Assembly: GCA_016297585.1 (NCBI GenBank)
Contig: JAEDGJ010000069.1
Coordinates: forward strand, 1 to 12,562
Source: Clostridiaceae bacterium
GTDB taxonomy: Bacteria > Bacillota > Clostridia > Oscillospirales > QAMX01
Length of the DNA stretch: 12,562 nt
Direction of reading: 5' to 3'
Position numbers and translations under genes: made by a program. The notes under the pieces were generated by a model. It worked only from the letters and a program-made list of their open reading frames with translations. It was not told the DNA's origin and ran no database searches. Of this stretch, positions 1 to 10,403 are shown piece by piece. Within the stretch, counting starts at the first letter, position 1. Each line of letters opens with the position of its first letter.

Positions 1-1
1 A

Positions 2-424
2 ATGGAAGTCTGGGCGCTCGAGGCCTACGGCGCGGCGCATACCCTGCAGGAGATTCTGACCGTCAAGTCCGACGACTGCTACGGCCGCGTCAAGACCTAC
101 GAGGCGATCATCAAGGGTCACAACGTCCCGCAGCCCGGCGTGCCGGAGTCGTTCAAGGTGCTCGTCAAGGAGCTGCAGTCTCTGGGTCTCGACATCCGCG
201 TGCTCGACCGCGCGGGCGAGGAGATCGAGCTGCACGACGACGAGGACGAGGACGAGGCCTACGAGAGAAACGACGACGACGATTTCGACGCCGAGCGCGA
301 GCTCGGAAGCGAGGTCGTGGACGACAGCGGCGAGGAAGGCGACGAGCTTTTCGACGATCTCGACGCGGACGGCGAGGACGCCGAGCCGGAGGAAGAGGAT
401 CTGTTCGCGGATCTCGATCTATAA
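2..424 (+). CDS. rpoB: RNA polymerase beta subunit, C-terminal fragment
   Basis: This is the last 140 codons of the beta subunit of DNA-dependent RNA polymerase; the rest lies upstream of the window, so the first Met is internal and not a start. The fragment opens with MEVWALEAYGAA and continues through LQEILTVKSDD and the VPESFKVLVKELQSLGLD segment, the highly conserved beta C-terminal region that packs against beta-prime. After about residue 76 the sequence becomes an acidic tail: by my count about 35 of the last 63 residues are Asp or Glu, with two short similar motifs, LFDDLD and LFADLDL, near the end. Such tails vary widely between clostridial RpoB proteins and are probably disordered. 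The stop codon TAA (422-424) is followed after 15 nt by the rpoC start, so the two subunits are almost certainly co-transcribed. The identity is secure; only the function of the tail is unknown. Confidence 0.98.
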   Translation: MEVWALEAYGAAHTLQEILTVKSDDCYGRVKTYEAIIKGHNVPQPGVPESFKVLVKELQSLGLDIRVLDRAGEEIELHDDEDEDEAYERNDDDDFDAERELGSEVVDDSGEEGDELFDDLDADGEDAEPEEEDLFADLDL

Positions 425-439
425 GGGGGGCTTTACAAG

Positions 440-3955
<3,516 letters not shown>

Positions 3956-3966
3956 GAGTACCTTTA

Positions 3967-4008
3967 TCTGCCGCCGGAATGGGGGAAAACCTCCGCTCCG
4001 GCGGCAGA
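3967..4008 (+). terminator. Long GC-rich stem-loop after rpoC; possible terminator without T-tract
   Basis: A perfect 12-bp inverted repeat (3967-3978 pairing with 3997-4008, core CTGCCGCCGG) encloses a further 5-bp stem (ggggg 3981-3985 with cctcc 3990-3994, one G-U pair) around an AAAA loop. It starts only 12 nt after the rpoC stop. No T-run follows the stem, so it does not fit a standard intrinsic terminator. It could mark the rpoBC 3' end as a factor-dependent or leaky terminator, or as an exonuclease-blocking mRNA end. The pairing is certain; the function is inferred. Confidence 0.45.
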
Positions 4009-4026
4009 ATCTGCGATCCGCGGCTC

Positions 4027-4062
4027 CGGACGGCCAAAAAGGGGACGCGGACGGCGAAAAAA
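4027..4062. repeat. Two direct repeats with A-tracts upstream of the str promoter
   Basis: The 8-mer CGGACGGC occurs at 4027-4034 and 4048-4055, each followed by one G/C base and an A-tract (4036-4040 and 4057-4062). The 21-bp offset is two helical turns, so both copies face the same side of the DNA. More A-runs follow at 4065-4070 and 4108-4113, the last just upstream of the -35 element. The array may bend the DNA or act as an UP-like or protein-binding site for the str promoter; chance duplication cannot be excluded. Confidence 0.35.
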
Positions 4063-4117
4063 GGAAAAAATCACGAATTGCGCGGACAAAGAACGCGCAT
4101 AATAGTGAAAAAAGCTC

Positions 4118-4146
4118 TTGACTTGACAAAAGAAAGCAAGTATAAT
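4118..4146 (+). promoter_or_regulatory. Promoter of the str operon (rpsL-rpsG-fusA)
   Basis: TTGACT (4118-4123), a 17-bp spacer and a perfect TATAAT (4141-4146) form a near-consensus housekeeping-sigma promoter. A second -35-like hexamer, TTGACA (4123-4128), overlaps the first, but its spacer to the -10 is only 12 bp, so the upstream hexamer is probably used. An A6 run (4108-4113) just upstream resembles an UP element. Transcription should start near 4153, leaving a leader of about 80 nt before rpsL. This gives the translation genes a promoter separate from rpoBC. Confidence 0.85.
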
Positions 4147-4160
4147 ATGAAAGTGCCTGT

Positions 4161-4190
4161 CTGTGGGTATTTCTCCCGCAGGAACGGGAC
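4161..4190 (+). promoter_or_regulatory. rpsL leader with two mutually exclusive hairpins
   Basis: In the predicted leader, CTGTGGG (4161-4167) can pair with CCCGCAG (4175-4181; one G-U pair). Alternatively TCCCG (4174-4178) can pair with CGGGA (4185-4189). Both stems use 4174-4178, so only one can form at a time. This could be a small regulatory switch or chance pairing; no T-tract follows either stem, so a classical attenuator is not supported. Confidence 0.25.
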
Positions 4191-4233
4191 AAACACAACA
4201 AAAGTAGTATGAGGGAAAGGAGGAACTCTCAAA

Positions 4234-4674
4234 ATGCCGACCTTCAATCAGCTCGTTCGCCATGGGCGCGAGCAGGTGACGTACAAGTCGACTGCGCCGG
4301 CGCTGCAGAAAGGGCTTAACACCCTGAAGAAGGCTCCGACCGATCTCGCAAGCCCGCAGAAGCGCGGTGTCTGCACGACCGTTCGTACCTCGACGCCGAA
4401 GAAGCCGAACTCCGCGCTGCGGAAGATCGCCCGTGTGCGCCTGACCAACGGAATCGAGGTCACCGCGTATATCCCGGGTATCGGCCACAACCTGCAGGAG
4501 CACTCCGTCGTGATGATCCGCGGCGGCCGTGTCAAGGACCTGCCTGGCGTTCGTTACCACATCATCCGCGGCACGCTCGATACGCAGGGCGTCGCCAACC
4601 GCAAGCAGGGCCGCTCCCTTTACGGCGCAAAGCGTCCGAAGGCAGGCGCCGCTGCGAAAACCGGCAAGAAGTAA
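4234..4674 (+). CDS. rpsL: 30S ribosomal protein S12
   Basis: S12 is a 30S subunit protein at the decoding centre that helps check codon-anticodon pairing and is the classic site of streptomycin resistance. The 146-residue product starts MPTFNQLVRHGRE and contains PQKRGVCT, TPKKPNSALRK (55-64), NGIEVTAYIPGIGHNLQEHS and GGRVKDLPGVRYH (97-109). Lys57 and Lys101, matching the E. coli streptomycin-site lysines, are both unchanged, so the sequence suggests a drug-sensitive form. Asp102 is the residue that is methylthiolated in some bacteria. Between residues 25 and 40 there is an insertion (QKGLNTLKKAPTDLAS) of the type found in Firmicutes S12 and absent from E. coli. The start is supported by AAAGGAGG (4216-4223) 10 nt upstream. 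It is the first gene after the str promoter. Translation near this site could be feedback-controlled, but nothing proves it. Confidence 0.99.
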   Translation: MPTFNQLVRHGREQVTYKSTAPALQKGLNTLKKAPTDLASPQKRGVCTTVRTSTPKKPNSALRKIARVRLTNGIEVTAYIPGIGHNLQEHSVVMIRGGRVKDLPGVRYHIIRGTLDTQGVANRKQGRSLYGAKRPKAGAAAKTGKK

Positions 4675-4680
4675 GCTTCT

Positions 4681-4806
4681 TCGCCTGATTTGAGTTTAGT
4701 CCAGTTCGTTCGCCGGAAACTGAGTAAAAAGGCGATTGTGATACATTCGTTGTTCGCAGTCTTCTTCTGAAAAATGACGGCGCACAAACGGAAGCGGCCG
4801 CTTTCG
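4681..4806 (+). promoter_or_regulatory. Three-hairpin structured spacer between rpsL and rpsG
   Basis: The 172-nt gap holds three consecutive predicted hairpins. Hairpin 1 (4681-4735): TCGCCT pairs with AGGCGA, and inside it TTT/AAA and CAGTT/AACTG (4702-4706 with 4718-4722) stack across internal loops. Hairpin 2 (4750-4787): short helices TTGT/ACAA-like, CGC/GCG and GTC/GAC are separated by single mismatches. Hairpin 3 (4789-4795 with 4800-4806, loop GGCC) is a compact 7-bp stem including one G-U pair. No open reading frame or good promoter is seen here. In E. coli the rpsL-rpsG spacer is where ribosomal protein S7 binds to repress its own operon, so a similar role is a reasonable guess, though no sequence match to the E. 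coli site was established. Confidence 0.35.
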
Positions 4807-4830
4807 AGTACCTGTGAATCCATTTTATAT

Positions 4831-4838
4831 GAAGGAGG
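4831..4838 (+). promoter_or_regulatory. Ribosome binding site that fixes the rpsG GTG start
   Basis: GAAGGAGG lies 8 nt before GTG 4847. The in-frame ATG at 4829 overlaps this site and the earlier ATG at 4814 has no ribosome binding site, so the GTG is the likely start. Confidence 0.9.
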
Positions 4839-4846
4839 GAAGCAAA

Positions 4847-5317
4847 GTGCCCAGAAGAGGATTTGTTCCCAAAAGAGAGGTCCTGCCGGATCCGCTCTAT
4901 AATTCCGTTCTCGTAACGAAGCTCGTCAACAGCATCATGCTCGACGGCAAGAAGGGCGTCGCCCAGAAGGTCGTCTACGGTGCGTTCGACATCGTCCGGG
5001 AAAAGACCGGACGCGATCCGCTCGAGGTGTTCACGCAGGCGATGGACAACGTCATGCCTGTGCTGGAGATCAAGGCCCGCCGCGTCGGCGGTGCGACGTA
5101 CCAGGTTCCTATGGAAGTCCGCCCCGAACGCCGCCAGACCCTGGGTCTTCGCTGGCTGACGCAGTATTCCCGCAGCCGCAGCGAAAAGACCATGCGCGAG
5201 CGGCTTGCCGGCGAGATCCTTGACGCGATCAACAATCTCGGTAACTCCGTCAAGAAGCGCGACGATACGCACAAGATGGCCGAGGCCAACAAGGCGTTTG
5301 CGCACTTCCGCTGGTAA
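4847..5317 (+). CDS. rpsG: 30S ribosomal protein S7
   Basis: S7 is a primary 16S rRNA-binding protein that organises the head of the 30S subunit and lies near the exit site for tRNA. With the GTG start the protein is 156 residues, the usual bacterial length, and begins MPRRGFVPKREVLPDPLYNS exactly as the family does; the upstream ATGs would add an unconserved tail. Conserved segments include KLVNSIMLDGKKGVAQKVVY, VMPVLEIKARRVGGATYQVP, EVRPERRQTLGLRWL and the C-terminal FAHFRW. It lies 172 nt after rpsL, an unusually structured spacer, and 42 nt before fusA. In enterobacteria S7 is the translational repressor of this operon; whether that holds here is unknown. Identity and start are secure. 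Confidence 0.99.
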   Translation: MPRRGFVPKREVLPDPLYNSVLVTKLVNSIMLDGKKGVAQKVVYGAFDIVREKTGRDPLEVFTQAMDNVMPVLEIKARRVGGATYQVPMEVRPERRQTLGLRWLTQYSRSRSEKTMRERLAGEILDAINNLGNSVKKRDDTHKMAEANKAFAHFRW

Positions 5318-5359
5318 AATCCCATTATTCTATAAGCCCCAAAGGAGCAAAAAAAATTC

Positions 5360-7447
5360 ATGCCACGGGAATTTCCGCTTGAACTCACACGCAATATCGG
5401 CATCATGGCGCACATCGACGCCGGTAAGACGACTACCACGGAGCGCATTCTGTACTATACCGGCGTAAACTACAAGATCGGCGAAACCCACGAAGGCAAC
5501 GCCACGATGGACTACATGGAGCAGGAGCAGGAGCGCGGCATCACGATCACCTCCGCCGCCACCACCTGCCACTGGAAGGGCCACCGCATCAACATCATCG
5601 ATACCCCCGGACACGTCGATTTCACCGTCGAGGTCGAGCGCTCGCTGCGCGTGCTCGACGGCTCCGTGACCGTGTTCTGCGCCAAGGGCGGCGTCGAGCC
5701 GCAGTCCGAGACCGTCTGGAGACAGGCTGACAAGTACCATGTCCCGCGCCTTGCGTACGTCAACAAGATGGACATCATGGGCGCCGACTTCTACAACGTC
5801 ATCCGGATGATGCGCGAACGGCTCAAGACCCATCCCGTGCCGATCCAGCTCCCCATCGGCTCCGAGGATTCCTTCCGCGGAATCGTCGACCTCATCGACA
5901 TGCACGCCTATCTCTATCACACCGAGAAGGGCGACCTCGGCACCGAGGTGCAGTGCACCGACATCCCCGAGGATATGCGCGAGCAGGCCGAAGAGTACCG
6001 TGCCGCGATGCTCGAAAGCATCGCCGAGCACGACGACGAGCTGATGGCCAAATACCTCGACGGCGAGGAGATCACCGAAGAGGAGATCCACCGCGCGCTC
6101 CGTACCGCCACGCTGTCCGCGACGCTCGTTCCGGTCGTCTGCGGCACCTCGTATAAGAACAAGGGCGTGCAGAAGCTGCTCGACGCGATCGTGCGCTATC
6201 TGCCGTCGCCGCTCGACAAGAAGGCCGTCTCCGGCACCAACCCCAAAACGGGCGAGGAAGCCGAACGTCCCGTCTCCGACGACGCTCCGTTCTCGGCGCT
6301 GGCGTTTAAGATCGTTACCGACCCCTACGGCAAGCTCTGCTTCTTCCGCGTCTACTCCGGCACCGTCAAGACCGGTATGACCGTCTACAACTCCACGAAG
6401 GGCACCCGCGAGCGCCTCGGGCGCATCCTGCAGATGCACGCCAACGAGCGCCGCGACATCGATACCGTCTATTCCGGCGATATCGTCGCCGCCGTGGGCT
6501 TAAAGAACACCACGACCGGCGATACCCTGTGCATCGAGTCCGACCCGATCGTCCTCGAGAGCATGGAGTTCCCCGAACCCGTCATCCGCGTCGCGATCGA
6601 GCCGAAGACCAAGGCCGGCCAGGAGAAAATGGGCATCGCCCTGTCAAAGCTCGCCGAGGAGGACCCCACTTTCCGCACCTACACCGATCAGGACACCGGA
6701 CAGACCATCATCGCCGGTATGGGCGAGCTCCATCTGGAGATCATCGTCGACCGCCTGCTGCGCGAATTCCGCGTCGAGGCGAACGTCGGCCGCCCGCAGG
6801 TCGCCTACAAGGAGACCATCCGGCGCGAGGCCGTTTCCGATATGCGCTACTCCCGTCAGACCGGCGGTCACGGCCAGTTCGCGCATGTCAAGATCAAGAT
6901 CGAGCCCAACGAGTCCGGCAAGGGCTACGAGTTCATCGACAAGATCGTCGGCGGCGCCATTCCGAAGGAATTCATCCCGGCTGTGGATCAGGGTATCCGC
7001 GGCGCGATGATGAGCGGCGTCCTCGCGGGCTTCCCCGTGGTCGACGTGAAGGTCACGCTGTTCGACGGCTCGTTCCATGAGGTCGACTCGTCGGATATGG
7101 CGTTCAAGATCGCGGGCTCCATGGCGTTCAAGGAAGCGATGAAAAACGCCGACCCGGTGCTGATGGAGCCGATCATGAAGGTGGATATCACCGTGCCCGA
7201 CCAGTATATGGGCGACGTCATCGGCGATATCAACTCCCGCCGCGGTCAGATCAACGGCATGGAGTCGCGCTCCGGCGCGCAGCAGATCTCGTCGTTCGTG
7301 CCGCTGTCCGAGATGTTCGGATACGCGACCGACCTGCGCTCCTGCACCCAGGGACGCGGCGTCTATTCGATGGAGCCGAGCCACTATGTGCAGGTCCCGA
7401 AGAACGTCGCCGAGAAGCTGATCTCCGTTTCGGGACGGAAAGCGTAA
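5360..7447 (+). CDS. fusA: Translation elongation factor G
   Basis: EF-G is the cytosolic GTPase that moves tRNAs and mRNA through the ribosome and, with ribosome recycling factor, splits post-termination ribosomes. The 695-residue product has the normal length and domain order. GTPase motifs: AHIDAGKT (17-24), GITIT (60-64, switch I), DTPGH (81-85, with catalytic His85) and NKMD (135-138). The GMGELHLEI and RPQVAYKET segments of domains III-IV and the C-terminal VPLSEMFGYATDLRSCTQGR (domain V) are all present. One odd point: the nucleotide-binding G5 loop reads CGTSYKNKG at 261-269, where most EF-Gs have CGSAFKNKG. The start is ATG 5360 with AAAGGAG (5341-5347) 12 nt upstream, a slightly long spacing. 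It is third in the str operon, 42 nt after rpsG, with no terminator between. It is the canonical EF-G by context and not the tetracycline-protection paralogue. Confidence 0.99.
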   Translation: MPREFPLELTRNIGIMAHIDAGKTTTTERILYYTGVNYKIGETHEGNATMDYMEQEQERGITITSAATTCHWKGHRINIIDTPGHVDFTVEVERSLRVLDGSVTVFCAKGGVEPQSETVWRQADKYHVPRLAYVNKMDIMGADFYNVIRMMRERLKTHPVPIQLPIGSEDSFRGIVDLIDMHAYLYHTEKGDLGTEVQCTDIPEDMREQAEEYRAAMLESIAEHDDELMAKYLDGEEITEEEIHRALRTATLSATLVPVVCGTSYKNKGVQKLLDAIVRYLPSPLDKKAVSGTNPKTGEEAERPVSDDAPFSALAFKIVTDPYGKLCFFRVYSGTVKTGMTVYNSTKGTRERLGRILQMHANERRDIDTVYSGDIVAAVGLKNTTTGDTLCIESDPIVLESMEFPEPVIRVAIEPKTKAGQEKMGIALSKLAEEDPTFRTYTDQDTGQTIIAGMGELHLEIIVDRLLREFRVEANVGRPQVAYKETIRREAVSDMRYSRQTGGHGQFAHVKIKIEPNESGKGYEFIDKIVGGAIPKEFIPAVDQGIRGAMMSGVLAGFPVVDVKVTLFDGSFHEVDSSDMAFKIAGSMAFKEAMKNADPVLMEPIMKVDITVPDQYMGDVIGDINSRRGQINGMESRSGAQQISSFVPLSEMFGYATDLRSCTQGRGVYSMEPSHYVQVPKNVAEKLISVSGRKA

Positions 7448-7451
7448 AAAA

Positions 7452-7488
7452 TTTGCGAAAATGTTTCGCAAAAGGCTTGCTTTTTGCG
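7452..7488 (+). promoter_or_regulatory. Two competing hairpins between fusA and tuf
   Basis: Five bases after the fusA stop, TTTGCGAAA (7452-7460) pairs perfectly with TTTCGCAAA (7464-7472) around a 3-nt loop. A second stem, CGCAAAA (7467-7473) with TTTTGCG (7482-7488), uses the right arm of the first, so they exclude each other. A T5 run (7481-7485) lies 8 nt after the first stem, too far for an efficient intrinsic terminator. It may partly end or protect fusA transcripts. The pairing is seen; the function is inferred. Confidence 0.4.
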
Positions 7489-7505
7489 GACGTTTATATT
7501 ACAAT
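7477..7505 (+). promoter_or_regulatory. Internal promoter for tuf
   Basis: TTGCTT (7477-7482), a 17-bp spacer and TACAAT (7500-7505) make a good housekeeping promoter in an AT-rich stretch 63 bp before the tuf start. EF-Tu is needed in much greater amounts than EF-G, so an extra promoter here is biologically sensible. It overlaps the second of the competing hairpins. The leader then has a small stem, GGCGC (7524-7528) with GCGCC (7539-7543). Confidence 0.65.
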
Positions 7506-7554
7506 ACAAACGAACAAGAATTTGGCGCGGGACAAAATGCGCCCGACGCCGTAC

Positions 7555-7561
7555 AAGGAGG
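7555..7561 (+). promoter_or_regulatory. Ribosome binding site that fixes the tuf start
   Basis: AAGGAGG sits 6 nt before ATG 7568. The longer in-frame start at 7484 lies upstream of the predicted -10 element and adds 28 residues that EF-Tu does not have, so it is rejected. Confidence 0.95.
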
Positions 7562-7567
7562 ATAACC

Positions 7568-8776
<1,209 letters not shown>

Positions 8777-8789
8777 TTGACCCTTTTTG

Positions 8790-8823
8790 CGGGGCACGGT
8801 ACGAAAATACCGTGCCCCGTTTT
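8790..8823 (+). terminator. Intrinsic terminator of tuf / str operon
   Basis: A perfect 12-bp GC-rich stem (8790-8801 with 8808-8819; arm CGGGGCACGGTA) with loop CGAAAA is followed by TTTT (8820-8823). It begins 14 nt after the tuf stop. The T-run is short, so some read-through into the next gene is possible. Confidence 0.9.
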
Positions 8824-8890
8824 GCATAGAAAAACCTGATTATTTCGTCTTTGCAGGGCTTTTTTCGAACCGAAAAGGAACACAGAACAT

Positions 8891-8897
8891 AAAGGAG
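8891..8897 (+). promoter_or_regulatory. Ribosome binding site that fixes the flavoprotein start
   Basis: AAAGGAG is 9 nt before ATG 8907. An in-frame ATG at 8787 would place the N-terminus inside the tuf terminator and is rejected. Confidence 0.9.
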
Positions 8898-8906
8898 AAG
8901 GGAAAC

Positions 8907-10205
8907 ATGGCTTATACCTACGCAAGAGAGCTCGAAACGCGCTACGACGTCGACGTCTGCGTCGCGGGCGGAGGTCCCGCGGGCGTCGCGGCGGGCATCG
9001 CGGCGGCACGGCAGGGCGCGCGCGTGCTGATCCTCGAGTCGCAGGGCTTTTTCGGCGGCTGCGGCACGGCGGCGCTCGTTCCGGCGTTCATGCAGTTTTC
9101 CAACGGCGTCGACTTCATGGCCGGCGGCATCGGACGCGAGGTCTTCGACCGCGTCTGCATCCCCGAGCTCGGCGGCAGCATCCGCGTGGAGCTCTTAAAG
9201 CGCGTCTATGACGACATGGTGCGCGAGTCCGGCGCGGATTTCCTCTTTTTCGCGAACGTCGCCGACGTCATCCGGCGGGAAAACGGCATCGAGGCCGTCG
9301 TCGTCGCCGCGAAGAGCGGCGTGTACGCCGTGCACGCGAAGGTGTTCGTCGACGCGACCGGCGACGGCGACCTGTGCGCGTGGGCGGGCGCGCCGTACGA
9401 GCTCGGCGACAAAAACGGGCACGTCATGCCCTCGACGCTCTGCCAGCAGTGGATCAACATCGACTGGGAGCACGACGAGCCGCTGTCCCGCGACGAGAAG
9501 TTCGAGCGCGTCGCCCGCGCGATCGACGACGGCGTGTTCACGCAGGAGGACTACCACCTCTCCGGCATCTGGAAGACCGGCGCGAACACCGGCGGCGGCA
9601 ACATCGGCCACTGCTACGAGGTCAACGCGACCGACGAGCGCAGCCTGACCGAGGCGATGCTCACCGGCCGCCGCATCATCCCGGAGTTCGAGCGCTACTA
9701 CCGCGACTACGTCGGAAAAGCCTACGCGAACGCCTCCGTCATCGCGTCCGGCTCGCTCCTCGGCGTGCGCGAAAGCCGCCGGATCATGGGCGACTATGTG
9801 CTCGGAGAGGCGGATTTCCGCGCGGATTCGCATTTTGAGGACGAGATCGGCCGCTATTCGTACCCGATCGACATCCATCCGAATCCCGGCCGCGAAGCCT
9901 ACCGCGCGTTCCTTGCCGAGCACACCTCCCGCCACCTCGGCTACGGCGAGAGCTACTCGATCCCGTACCGCTGCCTCCTGCCGCAGAAGCTCGATAACGT
10001 GTTCGTGACCGGGCGCTGCGTCTCGACCGACCAGAAGATGCAGAGCTCCATCCGCGTGATGCCGGCGTGCTACATCACCGGTCAGGCGGCGGGCGTCGCG
10101 GCGGCGATGGCTGCATCGTCGGACGGCGAGACCCGCGGCGTCAGCATCCCCGCGCTCCAGACCGCGCTGCGCGCGATGGGCGCCTTCCTGCCCGAAAAAG
10201 TCTGA
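8907..10205 (+). CDS. FAD-dependent oxidoreductase (FAD_oxidored / PF12831-like)
   Basis: Probable soluble flavoprotein of 432 residues. The N-terminus carries a Rossmann fold for FAD: strand DVDVCVAGGGPAG (14-26) with the Gly-rich loop, and LILES (41-45), whose Glu44 should bind the ribose. Then come GFFGGCGT (48-55, a Cys where relatives often have Met or Ala), VFVDATGDGDL (147-157), typical of this family, LGVRESRRIMGDYVL (285-299), and the C-terminal FAD segment NVFVTGRCVSTDQKMQSS (364-381) with TGQAAGVAAA (391-400). This layout matches the FAD_oxidored proteins often found in polysaccharide-utilisation regions; their substrates are mostly unknown and I cannot name one here. There is no signal peptide or membrane segment. 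The gene lies 130 nt after tuf, and I see no convincing promoter in that gap, so it may rely on read-through of the tuf terminator or on a weak promoter. It ends in its own terminator. The next gene is a glycoside-hydrolase-like protein, which suggests a role in carbohydrate metabolism. Confidence 0.85.
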   Translation: MAYTYARELETRYDVDVCVAGGGPAGVAAGIAAARQGARVLILESQGFFGGCGTAALVPAFMQFSNGVDFMAGGIGREVFDRVCIPELGGSIRVELLKRVYDDMVRESGADFLFFANVADVIRRENGIEAVVVAAKSGVYAVHAKVFVDATGDGDLCAWAGAPYELGDKNGHVMPSTLCQQWINIDWEHDEPLSRDEKFERVARAIDDGVFTQEDYHLSGIWKTGANTGGGNIGHCYEVNATDERSLTEAMLTGRRIIPEFERYYRDYVGKAYANASVIASGSLLGVRESRRIMGDYVLGEADFRADSHFEDEIGRYSYPIDIHPNPGREAYRAFLAEHTSRHLGYGESYSIPYRCLLPQKLDNVFVTGRCVSTDQKMQSSIRVMPACYITGQAAGVAAAMAASSDGETRGVSIPALQTALRAMGAFLPEKV

Positions 10206-10220
10206 CATACGGCATAGAAT

Positions 10221-10264
10221 CCCCCGGAAATGCCCCGAAAACGGCGTTCCGGGGGACTTTTTTT
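10221..10264 (+). terminator. Intrinsic terminator after the flavoprotein gene
   Basis: CCCCCGGAA (10221-10229) pairs perfectly with TTCCGGGGG (10247-10255). The interior contains an AAAA loop flanked by partly pairing G/C bases. After AC comes a run of seven T (10258-10264). It begins 15 nt after the stop codon and separates this gene from the next one. Confidence 0.92.
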
Positions 10265-10329
10265 GCGCGGAGGGACGCCGGATGCCGGGCAGGACAGCAA
10301 AGAAAGCCGTAAAAATATACAAAAGACGG

Positions 10330-10357
10330 TTGACTTCTTCCGGGAATATGGTATAAT
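10330..10357 (+). promoter_or_regulatory. Promoter of the glycoside-hydrolase-like gene
   Basis: TTGACT (10330-10335), a 16-bp spacer and a perfect TATAAT (10352-10357), preceded by TG (10349-10350) as an extended -10 element. Transcription should start near 10364, giving a leader of about 40 nt. No clear operator palindrome is seen, so how it is regulated is unknown. Confidence 0.85.
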
Positions 10358-10403
10358 GAAGCAAAATTATAAATGCCTGTGCAAAAAATGAAGGGAGAAG
10401 CCT

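Noticed and set aside
3979..4212. 77-codon plus-strand frame between rpoC and rpsL.
   Set aside because: It begins inside the post-rpoC hairpin, runs through the str promoter and leader, has no ribosome binding site, and its Lys/Arg-rich product resembles no family I know.
4792..4803. AAGCGGCCGCTT palindrome as a protein operator.
   Set aside because: It fits better as the arm of a small RNA hairpin in the rpsL-rpsG spacer, far from any promoter; kept only as part of that structure.
5298..5336. Possible extra promoter before fusA (TTGCGC with TATAAG or TATTCT).
   Set aside because: Spacings of about 21 to 27 bp do not fit a housekeeping promoter and the operon promoter upstream suffices.
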